64,000 nucleotides of DNA from Actinomyces capricornis (GTDB taxonomy: Bacteria; Actinomycetota; Actinomycetes; Actinomycetales; Actinomycetaceae). Below are positions 37,362 to 46,560 of the stretch, piece after piece. Location: the NCBI RefSeq assembly GCF_019974135.1, contig NZ_AP025017.1, forward strand, positions 1,922,001 to 1,986,000. Reading direction: 5' to 3'. Position 1 is the first letter of the stretch, and every line of letters starts with the position of its first letter. Position numbers and translations under genes: made by a program. Below the pieces are notes generated by a model, which searched no databases, had not been told where the DNA came from, and was given only the letters and a program-made list of their open reading frames with translations.

Positions 37362-37527
37362 CGGATGTCTCCTGGTCGGTGATATGTCAGGCGCCCGGGG
37401 CACTGGGCCACGCCGTGTCGGGACCTTGGGCCCTTGAGGCCGGCGCCGGGCGCGCGTATGCGATCCTGCCATAATCGTCGCTGCCGCGCTCCGTGAGTAT
37501 GCCCGTGGCGCGCCCAGCCCATTTCTA

Positions 37528-37540
37528 TATTGTCACCATA
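37528..37540. promoter_or_regulatory. AT-rich quasi-palindrome upstream of lctP, candidate operator
   Basis: TATTGTCACCATA is an imperfect 13-bp palindrome in an AT-rich island of the 283-bp lctP leader. May bind a GntR/LldR-type lactate regulator; no such regulator gene is in the window. Confidence 0.3.
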
Positions 37541-37644
37541 CTTATGGCCGGATTACTTCTGGTGCGCCTCGGGTGCGGACCGCGCGGTGGCCGCCCTGCG
37601 CGCCTCGCCTGGCGCTGTCCGCACCCGCCGCCGGGATGGGCGGC

Positions 37645-38610
37645 TCAGTCGGGGCCTCCTCCCAGCACCGCGCAGACGCTGAGCTCGGGGCCGGTGGTCA
37701 CGCTCAGGTCGGTGACGGCCACCGCCCCGTCGGAGGAGCGCAGCGGCACCCGCCTGCCCTCGAGGGCCCGGATGTCCTTGGCGGCCCGGGACAGCATCGC
37801 CGCCGCCACCGGGTGGCGCGAGGACACCGCCACCTGCGAGAGCGTGGCGAGCATCACCGGCTGCCCGCCGCCCAGCGCCCCGCCCGAGCCGCTGGGCCCA
37901 CTCCCCGGGCCGCTGCCGGCACCGGGGCGGTGGGCATCGGCCTCCTGGACGTCCACCTGGGCGCCGATCCGCACCCGGGCCCGCAGCAGGCCCCAGCGGA
38001 TCCGGCCGCTGCCGTTGACCCGCAGGGCCCCCGGTGCCGCCCCGCTGATCTCCAGCTCCACCTCGTCCAGTGCGCCCCTGCCCTCCAGCAGGTGCGTGCC
38101 GAGCCGCTCGATGGCGGTGACCAGGCCCGCCTGGGAGACGCCGAGCTCCACCCGCCCGTGCAGCGGGGACTGGGCGCTGGGCTCGTTGAGGACCAGGGAG
38201 CCGCTGCCGGCCCTCTCCTCCCAGGCGACCCGAATGTCGCGGAGGCGGGCATCGATGCGCACCGTCGCGCCCAGGACCTCCATGGGCCGGGCCCGCACCT
38301 GGAGTCTGCGCAGCCGGCCCGGTGTCGAGGCGGCCGCGACCTCCGCCTCCTCCTGCGGCTCCGGCCCGGGCCCCGCAGAGCCCTGCAAGTCCTCAGGGCC
38401 GTGCGAGCGCACCGGGGGAGCGGTGATCGCTGTGCCGCTGAGGTCGACGTCGAGCAGGTCGATATCCGGGACGGCGCAGCGCACCTGGAGGCGCATGGCC
38501 TCGGGGCGGTCGAGCGCTGGCGTGGCCGCCTGCTCGATCCCCTTGCGCAGGCGCGGGCCGAGGTCGTCGTCGGTACGGGGGAGCGGGAGCGGGCCCAGAG
38601 GAATGGTCAT
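37645..38610 (-). CDS. DUF2993 (LmeA-like) protein
   Basis: 321 aa. The C-terminal segment VAVTDLSVTTGPELSVCAVL and the overall beta-rich pattern match DUF2993, whose mycobacterial member LmeA binds phospholipid and helps mannan elongation. No signal peptide is evident. Gly/Pro/Ser-rich inserts occur around 70-95 and 230-250. It sits between lctP and glpK on the same strand but is separated from glpK by a terminator. Assignment is by pattern and moderate. Confidence 0.6.
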   Translation of the reverse strand: MTIPLGPLPLPRTDDDLGPRLRKGIEQAATPALDRPEAMRLQVRCAVPDIDLLDVDLSGTAITAPPVRSHGPEDLQGSAGPGPEPQEEAEVAAASTPGRLRRLQVRARPMEVLGATVRIDARLRDIRVAWEERAGSGSLVLNEPSAQSPLHGRVELGVSQAGLVTAIERLGTHLLEGRGALDEVELEISGAAPGALRVNGSGRIRWGLLRARVRIGAQVDVQEADAHRPGAGSGPGSGPSGSGGALGGGQPVMLATLSQVAVSSRHPVAAAMLSRAAKDIRALEGRRVPLRSSDGAVAVTDLSVTTGPELSVCAVLGGGPD

Positions 38611-38631
38611 TGCCGCACTCTACGCATGAGC

Positions 38632-38667
38632 GGGGCCCGGCAGGAGCGGATCGTCCTGCCGGGCCCC
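38632..38667. terminator. hairpin terminator after glpK
   Basis: Arms 38632-38645 and 38654-38667 pair perfectly (14 bp) around an eight-base loop, about 60 bp past the glpK stop on the minus strand. Confidence 0.75.
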
Positions 38668-38725
38668 GGTGCACTCGCGGCTCAGCGGTGGCGCGCATGC
38701 GCGCGGACCGCCGGCTGCGCCGGGA

Positions 38726-40249
<1,524 letters not shown>

Positions 40250-40795
40250 GGGGGTCCTTTCCATGGTGTGACGGGTGGGGCGCTCCGGCATGGGCGCAGT
40301 CATTGCGTGGCGGGGCGCGGGAGCGCGTGGCCCGGATGGTCGGGGAGGCGCCGTCCCATGGGCCGTGCGGCTGAGCCCGCCCGGGATGGTGGCCCCTCCA
40401 GGAGTGCCTGCCGGAGAACGCGTCCCGGGGCTGGTCTCATGCCTGCTCGACTCGCTTTCCTACACGTCCTTGTGCATTGACGATCCCGCGGCACCGCCGG
40501 TGCGGATCTCGAGCAGCTGTTCGAGATCCCCGAGGAGGGTGCCGGTTCGGATGGCCCCAGTGGCGCAGCATCGGGCTGCGCCGGGTCCCTATGGAGTGGG
40601 AGGCTACCCAGTCGTCGTCATGCGTGGGAAGGCGATGGCGGGGGCGGGTGGGCCCGCTGATAGAAGGTGCGCTGGTGCCCGCCGGGGCGTGCACGGATGT
40701 GCGGAGCCCCGATGCAGATGCCCACGATGGGCGCGAGATGGGGTAGGACTACAGGCCTAGTGGTGCTGCGCCTCACGGGAGGAGTCACGTGAGAC
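40250..40795. other. glpK-rpiB divergent intergenic region
   Basis: 546 bp without a credible gene. It should hold the glpK promoter, which I cannot place. Contains the palindrome TCACGTGA at 40785-40792 and the hairpin at 40504-40529. Confidence 0.45.
40504..40529. promoter_or_regulatory. GGATCTCGA inverted repeat
   Basis: GGATCTCGA (40504-40512) and TCGAGATCC (40521-40529) form a perfect 9-bp inverted repeat around eight bases. Either an operator for the divergent glpK/rpiB region or a hairpin. Confidence 0.4.
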
Positions 40796-40825
40796 GTGTT
40801 GAAAACACCACTGGATCTGTAGGAT
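40796..40825 (+). promoter_or_regulatory. rpiB promoter with GTGTT-GAA-AACAC palindrome
   Basis: GTGTTGAAAACAC (40796-40808) is a perfect inverted repeat covering a TTGAAA -35-like box; TAGGAT at 40820-40825 is the -10 box. An operator overlapping the -35 suggests repression of the rpiB operon, plausibly by the DeoR protein at 45418-46275. Confidence 0.4.
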
Positions 40826-40883
40826 CTGTCGGGCGCTCTCCGGGTGATGAGGCTTGGAGTGCACCGACGAGGACGGAGCTGTC

Positions 40884-41360
40884 ATGGGACTGAGGATCGT
40901 CATTGCGGCCGACCCGGCCGGAGTGGACTACAAGGAGGCCGTCAAGGCCGACCTCGAGGCCGACCCCCGCGTGGAGCAGGTCATCGACGCCGGCTGCGCC
41001 CCGGGCGAGACGCCGCTGTACCCCAGCATCGCCTTCCCCGCCGCCACCATGATCGCCCAGGGCCAGGCCGACCGCGGTATCTTCTTCTGCGGCACCGGCA
41101 TGGGCATGGCCATCAGCGCCAACAAGGTGCCCGGCGTGCGGGCCTCCACGGCCCATGACTCCTTCTCCGTCGAGCGCCTCATCATGTCCAACGACGCCCA
41201 CGTCCTGTGCCTGGGCCAGCGCGTCATCGGCCGCGAGCTGGCACGCCGCCTGGCCAGCGAGTTCCTGGGCTACACCTTCGACCCGGCCTCGCACTCCAAG
41301 GCCAATATCGACCTCATCATCGAGCACGAGGGCCGGGCCGACTCCCGGGCCGCCCACTGA
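40884..41360 (+). CDS. RpiB/LacA/LacB family sugar-phosphate isomerase
   Basis: 158 aa. Conserved RpiB core: FFCGTGMGMAISANKVPGVRASTAHDSFSVERLIMSNDAHVLCLGQRVIG, with the catalytic Cys before GTG. The AHDSFSVERLIMSND segment resembles LacB and tetrulose-phosphate isomerases more than housekeeping RpiB, so the substrate may be ribose-5-P, a hexose-6-P or erythrulose-4-P. GGACGGAG precedes the ATG; an in-frame start at 40854 lacks a signal. First gene of a set with a membrane protein, a HAD phosphatase and an FGGY kinase. Confidence 0.82.
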   Translation: MGLRIVIAADPAGVDYKEAVKADLEADPRVEQVIDAGCAPGETPLYPSIAFPAATMIAQGQADRGIFFCGTGMGMAISANKVPGVRASTAHDSFSVERLIMSNDAHVLCLGQRVIGRELARRLASEFLGYTFDPASHSKANIDLIIEHEGRADSRAAH

Positions 41361-41409
41361 CCGTGACCGAGTAGCACCATCCCCCATCCGCACGACTCAA
41401 GGAACAACG

Positions 41410-42477
41410 ATGTTCACTGCTTCTCTTGGGATCTTCCTGTTCGGAGTGATCCTCGCACTGGCCGGGGGCGCCATCGGCGCCTCCATCGGTGGTAACTACG
41501 CCTTCGTCCTGACCGGCTTCAGCGTCATCTTCTCCTGGGGCGTCTTCGCCTTCACCGGCTCGACCTTCGCCTTCGACTACATCGCCTTCGGCCCCTTCAT
41601 GGGCCCGCATATCGCCTTCGCCGGCGGCGCGGCCGGGGCGATCTACGCCGCCTACCGGGGCTACATGAAGGACGGCAAGGACGTCAACAGCCCCCTGGCG
41701 GGGCTGGGCCGCCCCGATGTGCTGCTCGTGGGCGCGGCCTTCGGCGTCCTGGGCTACCTGCTGCAGATCGGCATCTCCATGATCCCGTGGTTCGGCGGCC
41801 ACACCGACTCCGTGGCCCTGGCCGTGTTGCTGTCGGGCATGACCGCCCGTGTCGTCTTCGGCGGGACCCGCCTGTTCTCCGGCTCCTTGCACGACGCCCA
41901 CAAGTTCGAGGAGGGCAAGAGGGGCCTGGCCAGGATCGCCCCTGGCACCAACGGGCGCTGGCTGGAGTGGCAGGAGAAGCCCGGCCAGGTCATCACCATC
42001 GGCAGCTTCTTCGGGGCCGCCGCCGGTGGGGTCAGCCTGTTCCTGGCCGGTAACGTCGGCGCCCGCCTGACCGAGCTGGGCATGGACGGCAGCCTGGCCG
42101 CCGCCCTGGCCAACACCTTCCCCTTCGCCATCTCCGCGGTGATCATCCTCTTCCTCATCACCAACCGCAGCATGCCGGTCCAGCACCACGTGACCAATAT
42201 CGGCGGGCTGGCCACGATCCAGTTCTTCCCCATCCTCATGGGCTCGACCTTCGCCACCTTCCAGTGGACCGCCACCTCCACCTGGGACTCGCGCACCTGG
42301 ATGCTGGCGATCGTCGCCGTCCTCATCGGTGGTGTCTTCGGCATCGTGGCAGCCTCCTTCGGCGAGCTGGCCGCACGCCTGTGGTACAACCGCGGCACCA
42401 GCCACATCGACCCGCCGGCCGGCGCTATCTGGATCTGCAACACGATCGTGGTCAGCCTCGCCGCGCTGCTGTCCTAG
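41410..42477 (+). CDS. polytopic membrane protein of unknown family
   Basis: 355 aa from ATG 41410 (AAGGA six bases upstream; the open frame extends back into rpiB without a signal). About nine hydrophobic segments, with an N-terminal Gly-rich helix pair (GVILALAGGAIGASIGGNYAFVLTGFSVIFSWGVFAF), a cytosolic loop (AYRGYMKDGKDVNSPLAGLG), and a hydrophilic loop at about 160-195 (SLHDAHKFEEGKRGL). No ABC, PTS or MFS motif. By position it could be a sugar or polyol permease, but I cannot name a family. Confidence 0.75.
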   Translation: MFTASLGIFLFGVILALAGGAIGASIGGNYAFVLTGFSVIFSWGVFAFTGSTFAFDYIAFGPFMGPHIAFAGGAAGAIYAAYRGYMKDGKDVNSPLAGLGRPDVLLVGAAFGVLGYLLQIGISMIPWFGGHTDSVALAVLLSGMTARVVFGGTRLFSGSLHDAHKFEEGKRGLARIAPGTNGRWLEWQEKPGQVITIGSFFGAAAGGVSLFLAGNVGARLTELGMDGSLAAALANTFPFAISAVIILFLITNRSMPVQHHVTNIGGLATIQFFPILMGSTFATFQWTATSTWDSRTWMLAIVAVLIGGVFGIVAASFGELAARLWYNRGTSHIDPPAGAIWICNTIVVSLAALLS

Positions 42478-42543
42478 GGCTCCGGCGCACCGGACCCGCC
42501 GCGGACCCGCCACTATCGGCTGCACAGAAACGGAGGCCTCCTC

Positions 42544-43416
42544 ATGAGCGACTCACCACTGTCATTCCCCGAGGACCTGGCCAAGGCCTACGTCTTCGAC
42601 CTGGATGGGACGATCTACCTGGGCGACGGCCTGCTGCCGGGGGCGCGGCGGCTCCTGGCCGAGCTCCAGCGCCGGGAGATCCCCGTGCGCTACCTGTCCA
42701 ACAACCCCACCAAGGATCCGCGCCAGTACCTCGACAAGCTCACCGGGCTCGGCCTTCCGGCCAGGATCGAGGACATCTGCAACACGGTGGTGACGACCAC
42801 CCGCTGGCTCAAGGAGAACCATCCGGGGGCCGCGGTCTTCGCCATCGCCGAGCAGCCGCTCCAGCGGGCGCTGGTCGAGGCGGGCTTCCGCCTGACGGAG
42901 GACCCGGGGGAGATCGACGTCGTCATCGCCTCCTACGACCGCACCTTCGACTACCGCAAGCTCCAGATCGCCTTCGACGCCCTCTGGTTCCACAAGCGGG
43001 CCATCCTCATCCAGACCAACCCCGACCGCTTCTGCCCCTTCCCGGGCGGCCGCGGGGAGCCCGACTGCGCGGCCATCACCGCGGCGATCGAGGCCTGCAC
43101 CGGGGTGGCCTGCCAGGCCAATCTGGGCAAGCCCTCGCCGATCATGCTCCACGAGGCCCTGGCGGGCCTGGACCTGGGCCCCCAGGACTGCATGATGGTG
43201 GGCGACCGGCTCCAGACCGATATCCAGATGGCTCTCGACACCGGGATGGGATCGGCCTGCGTCCTGACCGGGGAGGCCACGCTCGACGACGTCGCGGCCA
43301 GGCCCGAGGACCGGCGTCCCGACTACGTCCTGGACCGGGTGGACCGGCTCATCCCCGCCGCCATCTGGGAGGAGCTGGGCTGGCGTGAGGAGCCAGAGGG
43401 CCCCGGCGCCGCCTGA
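42544..43416 (+). CDS. HAD-IIA family sugar phosphatase (NagD-like)
   Basis: 290 aa. HAD motif I VFDLDGTIYLGD, motif II YLSNNPTKD, motif III GKPSPIML and motif IV MMVGDRLQTDI. C2-type cap region between II and III, as in NagD, AraL and p-nitrophenyl phosphatases. GGAGG precedes the ATG. 66 bp after the unknown membrane protein and co-directional with the isomerase and kinase genes; probably dephosphorylates a sugar or polyol phosphate of the same pathway. Confidence 0.88.
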   Translation: MSDSPLSFPEDLAKAYVFDLDGTIYLGDGLLPGARRLLAELQRREIPVRYLSNNPTKDPRQYLDKLTGLGLPARIEDICNTVVTTTRWLKENHPGAAVFAIAEQPLQRALVEAGFRLTEDPGEIDVVIASYDRTFDYRKLQIAFDALWFHKRAILIQTNPDRFCPFPGGRGEPDCAAITAAIEACTGVACQANLGKPSPIMLHEALAGLDLGPQDCMMVGDRLQTDIQMALDTGMGSACVLTGEATLDDVAARPEDRRPDYVLDRVDRLIPAAIWEELGWREEPEGPGAA

Positions 43417-43766
43417 GCGCCGGCGGCCCCGCCCGCCACGTCCGGACTGCGCTGCGGCGGACCGACCGCCGCAGCGCAGCCCCACCGCCCGTCGACGCCG
43501 CCCGGCCGCCGCCGGCGGGCCCGACCCAGACCGACCGCTACCCCCTGCTCCTGACCGCCACCTCCTGAACCCGACTGAAACCGACCCTGACCGCCCTCGA
43601 CCGACTCCGTCCACCTCGGGCTGACCCCGCTCAGCACCGACCGACACGTCTCGACGAATCCCGACCGTGGAAGGCCAGCCGGACCCAGCGGGTCCACTGA
43701 CCCCTCCCGGCCGGACCCTGCCACGCAGCGCAGGCGTCACCCCCCGTTACTCAAGGAAGAGGAACC
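43417..43766 (+). other. 350-bp C-rich, G-poor region upstream of the FGGY kinase
   Basis: From about 43525 to 43690 the + strand is unusually rich in C and CCGACC-like words and poor in G. A transcript from the HAD gene would present an unstructured C-rich RNA here, the hallmark of a Rho-utilisation site. No gene is visible. The kinase ribosome site (GGAAGAGGA) lies at the right end. Confidence 0.45.
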
Positions 43767-45329
43767 ATGACGACCACCGGCACCTACCTCCTGGGCATCG
43801 ACTTCGGCACCGAGTCCTGCCGCGTTGTGATCTGCGACCTGGAGGGCCACCCCATCACCTTCGCGGCCACGAGCTACCCCACCCACCACCCCCGTCCGGG
43901 GTGGGCCGAGCAGAGCCCCGAGGACTGGTGGAACGCCCTGCAGGCCTCCACCCACAAGGCACTGGAGTCCTCGGGCGTCTCCCCGGCGCAGATCGCCGGG
44001 ATCTCCTACGACGCCACCACCCTGACCCTGGTGGCCATGGACGAGCGCGGCCAGGAGCTGCGCCCGGCCATCATGTGGATGGACGTGCGGGCCACCGAGC
44101 AGGCCGCCCGCGCCGCCGATTCGGACTCCGTGGCCCGCCTCTACAACGGCGCGGGCACCTCCCCGGCCATCGCCGAGTGGTACCCCTTCAAGGCCGCCTG
44201 GCTCAAGGAACACGAGCCCGAGACCTACGCGCGCGCCGCCCACCTGGTCGACGCCCCCGACTGGGTCAACTACAAGCTCACCGGCGAGTGGACCACCAAC
44301 ATCAACTCCGCCGCCCTGCGCATGTACTACAACCGCGACCGCGGCGGCTGGCCCACGGACTTCTACGAGACCATCGGCTGCGGCGACGTCTTCTCCAAGA
44401 TCCCCGAGCGCGTGCTCGACCTGGGAACCCCCGTCGGCGGCCTGGCGACCATCCCCGCACAGCTGCTCGGCCTGCGACCGGGGACCCCCGTGGCCCAGGG
44501 CCCGGCCGACGCCTGGGCGGGTCAGATCGGCCTGGGCGTGCTCTCCCCGGGCTCGATGGCCCTGATCACCGGCTCCTCCCACGTCCTGACCGGCCAGTGC
44601 GCCACAGAGATCCACGGCAAGGGCTTCTTCGGGGCCTACACCGACGGCGTTCTGCCGGGCCAGTACACGGTCGAGGGCGGCCAGGTCTCCACCGGCTCGG
44701 TCCTGAAGTGGTTCAAGGACAACTTCGCCGGGGGCATCACCGAGGCCGCCGAGAAGGTCGGCCTCAACCCCTACAAGGTCCTGGACGCCCAGGCCGCCGA
44801 GATCCCGCGCGGCTGCGACGGCCTCATCATCAACGAGTACTTCCAGGGCAACCGCACCCCCTACTCCGACTCCAAGGCGCGCGGCGTCGTCGCCGGCCTG
44901 TCCCTCATCCACACCCCCGCCCACGTCTACCGGGCCATCGAGGAGTCGGTGTGCTTCGGCACCGCGCACAACCTGCGGGTGATGCGGGAGGGCGGCTTCG
45001 AGGTCACCCGCATGGTCGCCTGCGGGGGCGCCACCAAGAGCCGGGACTGGATGCAGATGCACGCCGACGTCACGGGCGTGCCGATCGCCGTGACCGAGGT
45101 CGGCGACGCCGTCGCCCTGGGCTCGTGCATGATCGCCGCCGTGGGCGCGGGCATCTACAAGGACCTGCCCGAGGCCGGCAGGGCCATGGTCCGCGAGATC
45201 GACGTCTTCGAGCCCGACGCCCAGGCCCACGAGGAGTACCAGTACTACCTCGAGCGCTACATCGAGCTCTTCCCCGCCGCCTCTCGGACCGTGCACTCGC
45301 TGGTGGACCACGAGGCCGCCCGCCAGTGA
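43767..45329 (+). CDS. FGGY-family carbohydrate kinase (pentulose kinase-like)
   Basis: 520 aa. N-terminal phosphate loop GIDFGTESCRVVICDLEGHP resembles ribulokinases; MWMDVRATEQA, DWVNYKLTGEW, the GSSHVLTGQ segment and the C-terminal VACGGATKSRDWMQMHADVTGVPI are FGGY family features. Probable substrate a pentulose or tetrulose; the E in TES favours ribulokinase-like over xylulokinase. Convergent with the DeoR gene, sharing a hairpin terminator. Confidence 0.87.
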   Translation: MTTTGTYLLGIDFGTESCRVVICDLEGHPITFAATSYPTHHPRPGWAEQSPEDWWNALQASTHKALESSGVSPAQIAGISYDATTLTLVAMDERGQELRPAIMWMDVRATEQAARAADSDSVARLYNGAGTSPAIAEWYPFKAAWLKEHEPETYARAAHLVDAPDWVNYKLTGEWTTNINSAALRMYYNRDRGGWPTDFYETIGCGDVFSKIPERVLDLGTPVGGLATIPAQLLGLRPGTPVAQGPADAWAGQIGLGVLSPGSMALITGSSHVLTGQCATEIHGKGFFGAYTDGVLPGQYTVEGGQVSTGSVLKWFKDNFAGGITEAAEKVGLNPYKVLDAQAAEIPRGCDGLIINEYFQGNRTPYSDSKARGVVAGLSLIHTPAHVYRAIEESVCFGTAHNLRVMREGGFEVTRMVACGGATKSRDWMQMHADVTGVPIAVTEVGDAVALGSCMIAAVGAGIYKDLPEAGRAMVREIDVFEPDAQAHEEYQYYLERYIELFPAASRTVHSLVDHEAARQ

Positions 45330-45397
45330 CGGCGCCGTGAGGCGCCGGCCGGGACGGCACCGGCCACCGGTTGCCCGAAACCGCGGCTGATCACCCC

Positions 45398-45438
45398 GAC
45401 GGCGGGGCGGGCGGTGCTCATCCGCCCGCCCCGCCGTC
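45398..45438. terminator. bidirectional hairpin between the FGGY kinase and DeoR genes
   Basis: Arms 45398-45414 and 45422-45438 pair perfectly (17 bp) around a seven-base loop that contains the stop codon of the DeoR gene. Confidence 0.8.
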
Positions 45439-46275
45439 CTCCGCCGTCGTCGTGCCGGCTGGGGGCGAAGGCTGGGCCGGCGGCCGGCCGGCGGGCAGGG
45501 GCGGGGCGATGATCGGCTCGACGCCGCGCTGCCTGAGGGACTCGGCGTCCTCGGGCGAGATCCGGGAGTCGACGACGACGTGGTCGAAATCGGTCAGGTC
45601 GGCGAAGCGCACCAGGGCCTGGCGGCGCAGCTTGGAGCGGTCGATGAGCAGGATGCGCACCTGGGAGCTGGCCAGCATGGCCCGCTTGACCTCGGCGATG
45701 TCCTGGTGGGGGTGGTAGCAGCTCGGCCCGGCGACCCCGGAGGCCGACAGCACGCAGAAGCCCGCCCGCAGGTCGCGGATCTGCTCCAGGGCCGCCCGGC
45801 CCGCGGTGGCGTGGGCCCAGGGATGGTACTGCCCGCCGATGAGGATGAGCCGCGTGCCGTGGACACCGATGGCCTCCTCCGCGGCGATCTGGGAGTTGGT
45901 GACCACCGTCATGGAGGAGAGCTGGGGCAGGGCCCGCAGCAGCCAGACGCTGGAGGTGGAGTCATCGAGCATGAGGGAGGAGCCCGGGGGGATGAGCTCG
46001 GCGGCGCGGGCGGCCATCTCCTGCTTGTCCTGCCGGTGCTGGTCCAGCCGGAAGACGGCGTCGGCCTCGTGCAGGCCGCAGGCCTGGGCGATGACCCGGC
46101 CGCGGTCGCGCTGGACCACCCCGGCCTCCTCCAGGGCCACCAGGTCCCTGTAGACGGTCATGGTAGACACCCCGGTCAGCTCTGCCAGCTCCCCGACCCG
46201 CATGGATCCGTGGTGCATGACGGCCTCGGCCATGACCATCCGGCGTCGGTGCGCGGTCGGGGAGGGCTCAGTCAT
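45418..46275 (-). CDS. DeoR/GlpR-family transcriptional regulator
   Basis: 285 aa from ATG 46275. N-terminal winged HTH (MRVGELAELTGVSTMTVYRDLVALEEAGVV) and a C-terminal DeoRC sugar-phosphate sensor with VVTNSQIAAEEA and the LIDRSKLRRQALVRFADLTDFDHVVVD block. The final 25 residues are Pro/Gly-rich. Placed between the FGGY kinase and glpD, so probable targets are the isomerase-kinase set and/or glycerol genes; its ligand is likely a sugar phosphate. Confidence 0.88.
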   Translation of the reverse strand: MTEPSPTAHRRRMVMAEAVMHHGSMRVGELAELTGVSTMTVYRDLVALEEAGVVQRDRGRVIAQACGLHEADAVFRLDQHRQDKQEMAARAAELIPPGSSLMLDDSTSSVWLLRALPQLSSMTVVTNSQIAAEEAIGVHGTRLILIGGQYHPWAHATAGRAALEQIRDLRAGFCVLSASGVAGPSCYHPHQDIAEVKRAMLASSQVRILLIDRSKLRRQALVRFADLTDFDHVVVDSRISPEDAESLRQRGVEPIIAPPLPAGRPPAQPSPPAGTTTAEDGGAGG

Positions 46276-46490
46276 CGCAGTGGCTTCTCTTGTCGCACGA
46301 CAGTGGGGAGGCGGCAGGGCGCGGCACGGGCGGCGCCGGGCCGATGCCGACACTGTAGACCCCGGTGGGCCGGCGGCGTCCCCAGTGGAGTCGCCATCCC
46401 GGGGATGTGAAGAATCACGCGCGTCAGGACGGATGCGGTGCCCTTCCCGGTGAGGCCCGCCCCAGGGCGTCCCGGCCGGCGGCGAGCACG

Positions 46491-46537
46491 CTCAGGGCCC
46501 GGGTGCCGGCTCTGGTCGCCGGCACCCGGGCCCTGAG
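46491..46537. terminator. hairpin terminator after glpD
   Basis: Arms 46491-46510 and 46518-46537 pair perfectly (20 bp) around a seven-base loop, 24 bases beyond the glpD stop codon. Confidence 0.85.
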
Positions 46538-46560
46538 CCCTAAGGCTGGTGGGGGTTCGC

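Noticed and set aside
40275..40760. 161-codon frame in the glpK-rpiB gap
   Set aside because: No ribosome site, no domain, poor composition, and it covers the likely promoters of both flanking genes.
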